NCBI GenBank assembly: GCA_946617165.1
Contig: CAMOJP010000007.1
Location: 1 to 42,295, forward strand
DNA from: an uncultured Bacteroidales bacterium
Lineage (GTDB): Bacteria > Bacteroidota > Bacteroidia > Bacteroidales > Paludibacteraceae
Direction: 5' to 3'
Length of the DNA: 42,295 nucleotides
Part shown: one piece after another, positions 16,948 through 23,449 of the stretch
Layout of the letters: the number at the start of each line of letters is the position of its first letter
How positions within the stretch are numbered: the stretch's first letter is position 1
The notes under the pieces: model-generated
What the model was told of the DNA's origin: nothing
Seen by the model: only the letters and a program-made list of their open reading frames with translations
The model's database searches: none
Made by a program: the position numbers and the translations under genes

Positions 16948-17101
16948 CATACTAAGGTTATAGTAATATCATGGTAATGTCATAGTAATAACATACTAAT
17001 CACATACTAATCACATACTAATCACATACTAATTTCATAGTAATATCACTATAGTGATATAGTTGTGACATAGTTGTTACATAGTAATGACATAGTAATG
17101 A
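16948..17101. repeat. Tandem array, 14 x 11 bp
   Basis: Fourteen consecutive 11-base units, all in exact phase, with consensus CATAGTAATNA. Units 5-7 (16992-17024) are identical copies of CATACTAATCA; units 13-14 are identical copies of CATAGTAATGA. Unit 10 is diverged and creates an 18-bp perfect palindrome ATATCACTATAGTGATAT (17043-17060). The array lies downstream of the promoter at 17121-17152 and upstream of the ATG at 16895, so it should be transcribed as leader of the 146-aa gene. Read on that strand each unit ends in ATG. Confidence 0.95.
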
Positions 17102-17120
17102 CATAAATTTATTTTGGGTG

Positions 17121-17152
17121 CAAAGGTAGTACAAATTTTTGAATTGTGCAAA
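17121..17152 (-). promoter_or_regulatory. Promoter of the 146-aa gene
   Basis: Minus strand: TTTG (17149-17152), 20 bases, TACCTTTG (17121-17128). A start near 17113 would give a leader of about 220 nt made mainly of the 11-bp array. The promoter is part of a module duplicated at 20100-20223. Confidence 0.85.
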
Positions 17153-17191
17153 TTTTGAGGAAGAAAAAATGAAGGAAAAGTGAAGGAAAAT

Positions 17192-17232
17192 ATAAAAAAA
17201 GTGCAGAAATTTGGCGATTTCTGCACTCTTTT
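17192..17232 (-). terminator. Rho-independent terminator (probably bidirectional)
   Basis: Perfect 10-bp stem GTGCAGAAAT / ATTTCTGCAC (17201-17210 and 17217-17226) with a 6-base loop. It is flanked by A7 on the left (a U-run on the minus strand) and by TCTTTT on the right. It stops minus-strand transcripts from the 132-aa gene before the promoter at 17121-17152. Confidence 0.8.
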
Positions 17233-17235
17233 GTT

Positions 17236-17287
17236 AGTTGTTCATTAATTTAGTTGTTCATTAATCTTTTGTCAGTTGTTCATTAAT
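17236..17287. repeat. Three direct repeats AGTTGTTCATTAAT
   Basis: Exact 14-base copies at 17236-17249, 17252-17265 and 17274-17287, spaced 16 and 22 bases apart. They lie between the terminator and the 25-bp repeats. No function is evident. Confidence 0.9.
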
Positions 17288-17324
17288 ATTGAACAGCACG
17301 TACAATTATTTAAGTGCTTTTTTT

Positions 17325-17420
17325 GCATGCATGCCCAAAAAACAGAATTTGCATGATGCCCAAAAAACAGAATTTGCATGATGCCCAAAAAACAGAATTT
17401 GCATGCATGCCAAAACAACA
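17325..17420. repeat. Tandem repeats of 25-26 bp, 3 copies and a partial
   Basis: Units start GCATGATGCCC or GCATGCATGCCC and end CAGAATTT: 17325-17350 (26 bases), 17351-17375 and 17376-17400 (identical 25-base copies), then a diverged part from 17401. They lie immediately 3' of the 132-aa gene. There are no spacers, so this is not a CRISPR. Confidence 0.92.
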
Positions 17421-17441
17421 GAAAAATGTTTTTTGGCACTT

Positions 17442-17840
17442 CTAAAAATCTCTGCTAAATTCGTTATTGGCATCATAAAGTGTAATGACTACCGCATCAA
17501 ACAGAGGATAATCCCGATACTCTACGGAATACAACAACTCTTCATTAAAGTTTTCAGGAAACTGCAAACCTATCTTCGTGCCGCGAGTAATTCTCTCTGT
17601 ATTCGTATCTGAATCGTCATATCCCGACAAGTTATAGATTCCATAAACGCTTTTGATTTCATTATTTTCTTTTAACACGACTACTCTGCAATGAATATCA
17701 CTTACGGATGTCCTGTTAGTAATGCGTATTTGATTATACACTTTTTCACTACCTTCTATGACAAAGGAGTATTTTTGCTCTGCACTAATATTTGCTGCCA
17801 TTCCTGCAACAAGTACTAATAAGAAAATAACCTTTTTCAT
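17442..17840 (-). CDS. Secreted protein of unknown function (132 aa)
   Basis: 132 residues with a good signal peptide (MKKVIFLLVLVAGMAANISA). The mature part is beta-rich and acidic, with no cysteines except one (CRVVVL) and no family that I recognise. It is not a lipoprotein. No TAnnTTTG box was found upstream. A 12-base direct repeat (AACAGCACGTAC) lies on each side of the gene, at 17292-17303 and 17874-17885, and the 3' flank is full of tandem repeats. This could mean the gene was inserted or duplicated as a unit. Confidence 0.65.
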   Translation of the reverse strand: MKKVIFLLVLVAGMAANISAEQKYSFVIEGSEKVYNQIRITNRTSVSDIHCRVVVLKENNEIKSVYGIYNLSGYDDSDTNTERITRGTKIGLQFPENFNEELLYSVEYRDYPLFDAVVITLYDANNEFSRDF

Positions 17841-17936
17841 AATAATAATGACTTATTCTTTTTCCTCGTTTTTAACAGCACGTACGTAACACTTGTATGA
17901 GCGAGATGTTGCGGTTTAGTGGGTAATTTTCCGGAT

Positions 17937-20045
17937 TTAACGTACTCTTGTGCCGGTTGCGTTGAAGAGTTGGGCGTTGTGGATGATGTAAAGTTGGCCG
18001 TCAATAATCACTTTCTTCGTAGTATTGGCAGTTTTCGTGTTTGCGATTGCTGTAGGTCCGTTGGCAGAGATGGTCACAGACTCAACGTACTCGTTATCCT
18101 TAACAAAACCTGCAAAGACGGTGGTTCCGTTGCACTTGTATGCGAAGCTACCGCCTTCAGGTACTGTGCTTGTCAAAGCAGCATCTGTCAGTTTCGGCTC
18201 GCTGAAGTAAATGATAGCCCCTTCGTACTCCGACTTATTGACGGACTTAGCAATCAAGGTAGCATTATTGATTTCGAGTTCAGCAGGCGTGCCAGTAGGA
18301 GCATCTTCGGGATCCATTGCTCCTGTGCAATCAAGTATCCCATCGCCTTTGAGACCAGCATCAAGGCCTTCAAGAGTAACATAAGCCCGTTTGCAGATAG
18401 TGAGTTTCTTACCCTCAGAGAGTGTAGCACCACTACCATAAACGCTCTTGAGTTTGAGTGATCCTTTCCCTTCGATAGTGATATTTCCCTCAGCATAGAG
18501 GGCATCCACATTTGCATCCAGACTATTTTCTCCTACGAGGCTGATAGTCAGATCTTTAGTGGCATAGATAGCATTGCCTGGTTCGAGTCCCTCCGCGTTA
18601 AAGTTATCCAGAGTGAGTGTATTAGTAGCAGTGTTGTAACTTGCTTTACCGGTTGCGCCGGATACAGGGATATCGTCTTTATTAAGTTCGTTCACATTTA
18701 CGGCGCAGAAGCTTAAGAGTGTCGGATAGCTGAGAAACGCGCTCTTAATGATTTCATCCTCGTCGGATGAATCTATCAACGCTTTCTTGGTTGTGCTGTA
18801 TTCAGCTGCGTCGTTGCTCCATTTGAGATAAGGCGAACTAATTGTCAAGTCCTCAAATTCCGAGATGGCAGCTGTGTTGGAATAAATATCGATCGGAGTG
18901 ACAGTTAAAGACAGCACATCGTTTGGGGATACGTCTGTATTGCCGATAATACCATATGTTGAAGCATAGATAGAGAGGCGTTCAAATTCGCCTATTTCAA
19001 GGCCATCATCCACACTGATACCTTGTGCATTATTATTGCAGTAGATATCCAAATCAGCATCTTTATCACCTTTAAGCACACTATTAGTGCCATGGAAAGA
19101 TATACGGCTGGCTGCCGAAGCTGCTGAATTTGTGAAGGTATTACTACCTTTTAGATACACAATGAAATTATCGCCCCAAACCTGAAGCACACCATCTATA
19201 GTAGCCGCGTCAAGCGTGAGCGTGCGCAAAGCTTTGCTATAGGCAACAGAACCTTTCTTTATTTCAGCAGGAGTGAACTCTTTGTCCGGGAACATGAAAG
19301 TGTCTCCAATCTTCACGCCATAAGGTGCAACAATCTTGAGGTTACCGGCATAAGGATTGCCGTTCTTCTCGAAAGTAGACATATCACTCTTAAGAGTTAC
19401 ACCTTCTGTTCTGATTTCTGAATTATATAACCAAATCATGTCAAAACCATCGACGATGACATTATTCTCAGAAGCCGTAATCTCCAAATCGCAGTAAATC
19501 ATAAGAAGTTCCAACGACGTTGCACCATTTGCATAAAAGACAGGTTGGTCAGCACTTGTGGTTGCAATTTTAACAGGGAATTGATCGCCGTCTGAATTAC
19601 CCAACTGGATACCTCCGTTATTATACATTTGACAAATCTGCGTTTTACCGGTTATGTCCAGCGAAGTGTTAGCCGGGTCGTCTGAGGTAAGGAACAAAGC
19701 ACTTTTCTCAATACGTATCGGCGTGGAGTTATTGCCATCACCAATGATGTAGTTCTTGCCCGAAAGATGAATCTCAACAATATTGAAATTATCATCACCT
19801 AAGAAATAAAATACTTCCTGCGCATTGGTCGCCTTGAGGGTTGCGCTTTCGAACGTAAGGTTAACGGTCTTTTTCGGAGCATCAAACGTGACGGCCACTT
19901 TTTTGTCGCCAAAGAAATCAGGATCAGCCACTGCCGAAGTGATGCTTTTGTTAATGCCCAGGTCGGAGTTCTGCATTTGCAGAGTAAATGCATTTGTTGC
20001 AACTGCTATCGACAGTGCAGCAAGAGAGAGTAGAATTTTTCTCAT
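17937..20045 (-). CDS. Large secreted repeat-rich protein with C-terminal secretion-like motif
   Basis: 702 residues. It has a signal peptide (MRKILLSLAALSIAVATNAF). The mature part is made of short beta-strand repeats (for example LTLDAATIDGVLQVWGDNFIVYLKGSNTF, and ATNTLTLDNFNAEGLEP ... DLTISLVGENSL), recalling carbohydrate-binding or beta-helix surface proteins. It has few cysteines and many Asp/Asn. The C-terminus, KKVIIDGQLYII ... LFNATGTRVR, matches the end of the 223-aa protein at 22208-22879 and resembles the short C-terminal domains of Bacteroidales surface proteins exported by type IX secretion. A T9SS cargo role is inference, supported by porE in this window. Its own promoter is at 20108-20139. 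Confidence 0.72.
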   Translation of the reverse strand: MRKILLSLAALSIAVATNAFTLQMQNSDLGINKSITSAVADPDFFGDKKVAVTFDAPKKTVNLTFESATLKATNAQEVFYFLGDDNFNIVEIHLSGKNYIIGDGNNSTPIRIEKSALFLTSDDPANTSLDITGKTQICQMYNNGGIQLGNSDGDQFPVKIATTSADQPVFYANGATSLELLMIYCDLEITASENNVIVDGFDMIWLYNSEIRTEGVTLKSDMSTFEKNGNPYAGNLKIVAPYGVKIGDTFMFPDKEFTPAEIKKGSVAYSKALRTLTLDAATIDGVLQVWGDNFIVYLKGSNTFTNSAASAASRISFHGTNSVLKGDKDADLDIYCNNNAQGISVDDGLEIGEFERLSIYASTYGIIGNTDVSPNDVLSLTVTPIDIYSNTAAISEFEDLTISSPYLKWSNDAAEYSTTKKALIDSSDEDEIIKSAFLSYPTLLSFCAVNVNELNKDDIPVSGATGKASYNTATNTLTLDNFNAEGLEPGNAIYATKDLTISLVGENSLDANVDALYAEGNITIEGKGSLKLKSVYGSGATLSEGKKLTICKRAYVTLEGLDAGLKGDGILDCTGAMDPEDAPTGTPAELEINNATLIAKSVNKSEYEGAIIYFSEPKLTDAALTSTVPEGGSFAYKCNGTTVFAGFVKDNEYVESVTISANGPTAIANTKTANTTKKVIIDGQLYIIHNAQLFNATGTRVR

Positions 20046-20107
20046 ACAGATTAAATTTAATTAAGAGTTAATATTCGCGTTAAAAACTATTTTTCCTAAT
20101 TTGGCTG

Positions 20108-20139
20108 CAAAGGTAGTACAAATTTTTGAATTGTGCAAA
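20108..20139 (-). promoter_or_regulatory. Promoter of the 702-aa secreted protein gene
   Basis: Minus strand: TTTG (20136-20139), 20 bases, TACCTTTG (20108-20115), 63 bases before the ATG. The promoter and surrounding bases repeat almost exactly the segment before the 146-aa gene (17112-17210). Confidence 0.85.
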
Positions 20140-20189
20140 TTTTGAGGAAGAAAAAATTAAGGAAAAGTGAAGGAAAAGTGAAGGAAAAT

Positions 20190-20229
20190 ATAAAAAAAGT
20201 GCAGAAATGTGATTTTTCTGCACTTTTGA
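20190..20229 (-). terminator. Rho-independent terminator of the 96-aa lipoprotein gene
   Basis: Nine-base stem GTGCAGAAA / TTTCTGCAC (20199-20207 and 20215-20223), 7-base loop. It is flanked by A7 (U-run on the minus strand) and TTTT on the other side. It sits 28 bases after the stop at 20251. The stem matches that at 17201-17226; only the loop differs. Confidence 0.82.
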
Positions 20230-20250
20230 TGGATTTAACAAAATTAGAAT

Positions 20251-20541
20251 CTACTTGTTTAAATCTTTGCAAGAATTCTCGTCATTCGCCTTTGCCTCTT
20301 TGTAGGACGCGGAAATCTGATCCATCATTTCGAGAGTTTTCACTCTTTCTTTTGCTTCCAGTTCAGTTTCCCAATAATAATTTGTTTCAGACGCACCGGA
20401 CGAGGAATCTTTCCATGTTATTTCCCAACATTTCTTTGTTGTTCTGTCTTCAGGAGAATTGTTCTTTCCACTACAAGCACCAAAGATTGCACTAAATGCA
20501 ACAACTGATAATGCTAAATACAATAATTTTTTACTTTTCAT
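20251..20541 (-). CDS. Small lipoprotein of unknown function (96 aa)
   Basis: 96 residues. It has a signal peptide with a lipobox-like end (AFSAIFGAC), with Cys at about residue 23 as the likely lipid site. The mature part is short, charged and helical (TELEAKERVKTLEMMDQISASYKEAKAND). No family recognised. It lies 69 bases downstream of the 347-aa lipoprotein gene on the same strand and is probably co-transcribed with it; the terminator at 20190-20229 ends the unit. Confidence 0.65.
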   Translation of the reverse strand: MKSKKLLYLALSVVAFSAIFGACSGKNNSPEDRTTKKCWEITWKDSSSGASETNYYWETELEAKERVKTLEMMDQISASYKEAKANDENSCKDLNK

Positions 20542-20610
20542 AAAATCAATAATTTTTTCCTACTCTTACGCCTTTATAGGTCTTGGCTATGTATTACACT
20601 TTACTATTTC

Positions 20611-21654
20611 TTATACTAACCCAAGTTTAGCTACGTTGAATTCGATTTTTAAAATACCCTCAATGAACATAATTGTGCACATTGGATAAACTGCACCGCT
20701 ATACTTGTCATCCAGATTCTCCGGCTCATTGTCACCTCCGAAAGCAATGACTCCTTCGGCTTCATTTTCTGTGACATGCTCATACTTTCCGCTTTCTTTT
20801 ACTTTAGCGATATATGCTCTTGCGTCTGTCTCTGAGACATTCTCTATGGTCACTTTAATGTTCGCTACATCGTTCACGTTGCATTTAGGAAGCCAAAGAA
20901 TCTTGGGGTCATTAACGCTCACACCCCACTCGAAGATTTTGTCCACACGCATAGTAGTAATCGTTCCGCTTCCTGTATATTTGCAGGCATACCCTGTGGT
21001 TTCCATTTCTTGCGGATAATACTCGCTAAGCCATGCTTTGGGATAGAATTCTTCGTATTGGAGCACCATTTGAGACGGCTTAACAATAGGTCCGTTTTGC
21101 TGAACGCGTTTGGCAATAGCTACATACAAGTTTTCAAAGTCTGCACCATCTGCTACTTTTTGGAATTCTTTGATAGACAAGAATTGAGTTTTCAAAGGTT
21201 CTGAATATACCTTTACTAACTCCTCGGTATATTTTGTTTGAACGGTGATGCTTACTGTATCTTCATAAGTGTACGTCTGCCAGTTTCCATCGTTGTCATT
21301 ATAAAGTTCAATACCAAAAATATATGTGCTGAGTTTTCCATCCCATGCTTTAAAATCGGCAGGTAGGAATTTGTCATTAGTTACAGCCTCCATAGTTGGG
21401 AAAGCTGTCACATCATCAATTGTAAACACACTACCATCAGTGCCTTTTGCAAGCAAGTAGTTTCCACGCATATAAATACCGGGAGCAGCATTTTTATATG
21501 CTTCTTCATAAGAGGTTGGATCTCCTCCTGTTGATGGGTTATCTCCGGTCGGAGTTGTCTCGGTCGGATTTTCAGGATTGTTTTTCTCGTTACAAGACGT
21601 GAATAGGCTCAAACCTGCAAATAATGCAAATGCTAAAAATAAATACTTTTTCAT
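20611..21654 (-). CDS. Lipoprotein of unknown function (347 aa)
   Basis: 347 residues from the ATG at 21654, which gives a clean lipoprotein signal (MKKYLFLAFALFAGLSLFTSC); a further start upstream would only add ten residues in front of it. After the cysteine there is a Pro/Thr/Gly linker (NPENPTETTPTGDNPSTGGD), typical of surface-exposed or long-tethered Bacteroidota lipoproteins, then a folded domain I cannot assign. Two conserved-looking cysteines are present in YACKYTG and PKCNVND. The leader upstream holds the candidate structured RNA, which may act in cis or be a separate transcript. Confidence 0.7.
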   Translation of the reverse strand: MKKYLFLAFALFAGLSLFTSCNEKNNPENPTETTPTGDNPSTGGDPTSYEEAYKNAAPGIYMRGNYLLAKGTDGSVFTIDDVTAFPTMEAVTNDKFLPADFKAWDGKLSTYIFGIELYNDNDGNWQTYTYEDTVSITVQTKYTEELVKVYSEPLKTQFLSIKEFQKVADGADFENLYVAIAKRVQQNGPIVKPSQMVLQYEEFYPKAWLSEYYPQEMETTGYACKYTGSGTITTMRVDKIFEWGVSVNDPKILWLPKCNVNDVANIKVTIENVSETDARAYIAKVKESGKYEHVTENEAEGVIAFGGDNEPENLDDKYSGAVYPMCTIMFIEGILKIEFNVAKLGLV

Positions 21655-21739
21655 TTTGTTAGACCCTATAAGTATCGGGTGCACTTTTAGTAATGATTAG
21701 TTGTTGTTAGTTCGTTAGTTGTTATATGCAATATAAACA

Positions 21740-21764
21740 TAAAAAGCGTGGGCTTTCGCTCGCT
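21740..21764 (-). terminator. Terminator at the end of the candidate RNA
   Basis: Minus strand stem AGCG-A-GC-GAAA-GC-CCA-CGCT, with a GAAA loop closed by GC pairs and followed by a U-run (AAAAA at 21741-21745 on the plus strand). It lies 86 bases before the lipoprotein ATG, so it could be an attenuator as well as an ncRNA terminator. Confidence 0.6.
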
Positions 21765-21767
21765 CAT

Positions 21768-21904
21768 TTGATTTTCTGAGGTTCTGGACTACCTTGTTAA
21801 CTCAAATGTACGCACGGAAAACTCACGCTAACACGTGAGCGTGCATAAACCGTGCTTGAGTTAACAATGATTATTCTAAAAGTGTCCAGTTTTCAGAAAA
21901 TCAA
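21768..21904. repeat. Nested inverted repeats forming a 137-bp hairpin
   Basis: Four or five stacked arms: TTGATTTTCTGA / TCAGAAAATCAA (21768-21779, 21893-21904), CTGGAC / GTCCAG (21784-21789, 21884-21889), TTGTTAACTCAA / TTGAGTTAACAA (21794-21805, 21856-21867), GCACGG / CCGTGC (21812-21817, 21850-21855) and CTCACG / CGTGAG (21822-21827, 21834-21839). All arms are perfect. A second pairing, CACGCT / AGCGTG (21824-21829, 21838-21843), competes with the innermost one. Confidence 0.92.
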
Positions 21905-22008
21905 GTTTGGCTTATTACGCTATAATTCTATGTCGCCCCATTTAACGTCTAAGGTCTGACGGCTCGGGTTTAACGTCCGGAGCGGGGACGAGTGTACGTT
22001 TCTGCCTG

Positions 22009-22040
22009 CAAAGGTACATTAAATATTTCATATATACAAG
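22009..22040 (-). promoter_or_regulatory. Promoter of the candidate RNA / lipoprotein leader
   Basis: Minus strand: CTTG (22037-22040, one change from TTTG), 20 bases, then a perfect TACCTTTG (22009-22016). It reads toward the structured region and the lipoprotein gene. Confidence 0.75.
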
Positions 22041-22076
22041 AAAAATGACACTTTTTGCATGAAAAACGTTATTTTA

Positions 22077-22100
22077 TTTGCACAAGTGCAAAAAATGAAG
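22077..22100 (+). promoter_or_regulatory. Orphan -33/dyad element lacking a -7 box
   Basis: TTTGCACAAGTGCAAA (22077-22092) plus the next eight bases match the minus-strand promoter at 16417-16440 in 22 of 24 positions. The place where TAnnTTTG should follow (22101-22108) reads ACGGGTGA. It is a relic promoter or a free-standing operator. Confidence 0.5.
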
Positions 22101-22156
22101 ACGGGTGAACCCTTTACAGAATAAGATTCTATTTCCTTCATTTTTTTGCACAATTA

Positions 22157-22188
22157 TTTGCGTATGTGCAGTTTTTGTTGTAATTTTG
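22157..22188 (+). promoter_or_regulatory. Promoter of the 223-aa secreted protein gene
   Basis: TTTG (22157-22160), 20 bases, TAATTTTG (22181-22188), 19 bases before the ATG at 22208. The 37 bases from 22157 are nearly the same as those from 22943 before the bactofilin gene. Confidence 0.85.
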
Positions 22189-22207
22189 CGGCGTTAATTG
22201 TAAGAAT

Positions 22208-22879
22208 ATGAAACATATTGCACTCATTCTTGTGACTTTTCTCGTAGCTGTGCAACTTAGCGCAGCGGACCATTCGTACATTTGGAACGACGTTTATCCA
22301 AATTACAAGTCCCAAATCCCTTCGTCCGACTTCACGACGCCTGACGGGTTATTCCGCTTCACCAGCGACAAAGCAAAAGGTGTGTCAGGACCTGCTTTCG
22401 GCGAAGACAGTAAGGCCGGGCTACTCTACCGCCTCTATGCCGATAACACCCTGCGCATTGAAAGTCTAAAGGGCGGTAAGATATCCGCTATAACCTTTGT
22501 TATCGGCGGCAACGGACACTATAAACTCGCACAGCTCATGCCCTCTTCCGGCGCTATGGGAACACCGTATATAGGTAAGGACCCGACCGATACTTTTCGC
22601 GAGTACAAACTCTTCTGGACCGGTAATACAGAGGATATTACCTTCACAGTCGGACACGAGTGCGAGTATGGTGTCGATTGTGCGGAACAAGGTAAGACAG
22701 GCGAACCCGGAACATGCATGACCAAACAGATTATCATCACTTCGGAAAACGATGCTCCAACCGCTATTGACGCTGTTCTCGGCTCATCCACTAAGGATGC
22801 AAAAGTAATCCGCAACGGACAACTCTATATAATGCACAAAGGTAAAATGTACAATGTACAAGGAATGAGAGTGGAGTAA
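22208..22879 (+). CDS. Secreted protein with C-terminal secretion-like motif (223 aa)
   Basis: 223 residues. Signal peptide MKHIALILVTFLVAVQLSAA. The mature beta-rich domain (IWNDVYPNYKSQIPSSDF ... ITFVIGGNGHYKLAQLMP ... ITFTVGHECEYGVDC) is not one I recognise. The last 30 residues, KVIRNGQLYIM ... MYNVQGMRVE, match the end of the 702-aa protein at 17937-20045. This kind of short end strand pair resembles C-terminal domains of Bacteroidales cell-surface proteins; type IX export is inferred. It has its own promoter 19 bases upstream and stands alone, with bactofilin following after its own promoter. Confidence 0.72.
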   Translation: MKHIALILVTFLVAVQLSAADHSYIWNDVYPNYKSQIPSSDFTTPDGLFRFTSDKAKGVSGPAFGEDSKAGLLYRLYADNTLRIESLKGGKISAITFVIGGNGHYKLAQLMPSSGAMGTPYIGKDPTDTFREYKLFWTGNTEDITFTVGHECEYGVDCAEQGKTGEPGTCMTKQIIITSENDAPTAIDAVLGSSTKDAKVIRNGQLYIMHKGKMYNVQGMRVE

Positions 22880-22942
22880 AATGCCCCATATGCCCATTAA
22901 ATACATAAAATTATATTTTATTTAGCGAAAAACATCCAAAAA

Positions 22943-22974
22943 TTTGCATATGTGCAGTTTTTGTTGTATCTTTG
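22943..22974 (+). promoter_or_regulatory. Promoter of the bactofilin gene
   Basis: TTTG (22943-22946), 20 bases, TATCTTTG (22967-22974). The -33 box starts the dyad-like TTTGCATATGTGCA. It is 61 bases before the ATG and could drive bactofilin, DUF1015 and porE. Confidence 0.88.
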
Positions 22975-23035
22975 TGCGCTAAATGTGTATTTAGCAGTAA
23001 AAGTGATTGTTTAATTTAAGGAAAAGTATAAGAAT

Positions 23036-23401
23036 ATGGCAACACAACAGCAACAACCCGGCGCATTGTATAATGCACTAACCGCCGGCAGTAAGATTAT
23101 CGGAACAGTTATTGCAGATTCAGATTTCCGCGTAGATGGTGTCGTTGAAGGAGATATCCAGTCCAACGGCAAAGTAGTAATCGGTGAACAAGGACGTATT
23201 AAAGGCACAATTGTTTGCCAAAACGCCGAAATAATGGGACAATTAGACGGCAAAATCGAGACAAAACACACTTTAGCACTTCGGGCAACCGGTAATATCA
23301 AAGGCGAAGTCAAGACGCAAACACTTATCGTTGAGCCCAACGCAGTGTTCAACGGCTCTTGCTCTATGGGTAATGAGTCGAAAGCAGAAAGTCGAAAGTA
23401 G
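23036..23401 (+). CDS. Bactofilin family cytoskeletal protein
   Basis: 121 residues. The middle part (about residues 15-105) has the bactofilin right-handed beta-helix pattern: SKIIGTVIADSDFRVDGVVEGDI, then GKVVIGEQGRIKGTIVCQNAEIMGQLDGKIET, then GNIKGEVKTQTLIVEPNAVF, with glycine-turn spacing. Bactofilins polymerise into filaments without nucleotides and scaffold cell-wall and surface machinery. A short Gln-rich N-terminus and a polar C-terminal tail flank the core, as usual. The last residues (ESKAESRK) are encoded by the AAAG-rich spacer sequence. Confidence 0.9.
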   Translation: MATQQQQPGALYNALTAGSKIIGTVIADSDFRVDGVVEGDIQSNGKVVIGEQGRIKGTIVCQNAEIMGQLDGKIETKHTLALRATGNIKGEVKTQTLIVEPNAVFNGSCSMGNESKAESRK

Positions 23402-23449
23402 GAAGTCTAAAGAGTGCGGCAGCGCCGCTTAATGATGTATTGATTGTTT

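Larger units (their letters stand above)
21740..22002 (-). ncRNA. Candidate structured RNA, about 260 nt, or structured leader
   Basis: On the minus strand it starts just after the promoter at 22009-22040 and ends in a terminator (21740-21764). The 5' part forms a three-way-junction-like fold: GGGGAC/GTCGCCCC (21984-21989 with 21932-21939), CCGGAGC/GCTCGGG (21977-21983 with 21962-21968, one mismatch) and GACG/CGTC (21958-21961 with 21946-21949). The 3' part is a long nested hairpin (21768-21904). There is no reading frame of note. Known tmRNA, RNase P and SRP RNA signatures are absent. It might belong to a 6S-like or Bacteroidales-specific RNA class, which I could not confirm. Confidence 0.6.

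Noticed and set aside
17325..17420. CRISPR-like direct repeats
   Set aside because: Units are contiguous with no unique spacers, and there are no cas genes in the window.
17919..18461. 180-aa plus-strand frame opposite the 702-aa gene
   Set aside because: Shadow frame; the minus-strand gene has a signal peptide, a promoter and a shared C-terminal motif.
21768..21904. Transposon terminal inverted repeats (MITE)
   Set aside because: The arms are nested with internal loops, there is no clear target duplication at the ends, and a promoter and terminator bracket it; not fully excluded without a genome search.
21740..22002. tmRNA, RNase P RNA or SRP RNA for the structured region
   Set aside because: No tag reading frame or TpsiC-like end, no RNase P core blocks, and no SRP tetraloop segment; the length also does not fit RNase P or SRP RNA.
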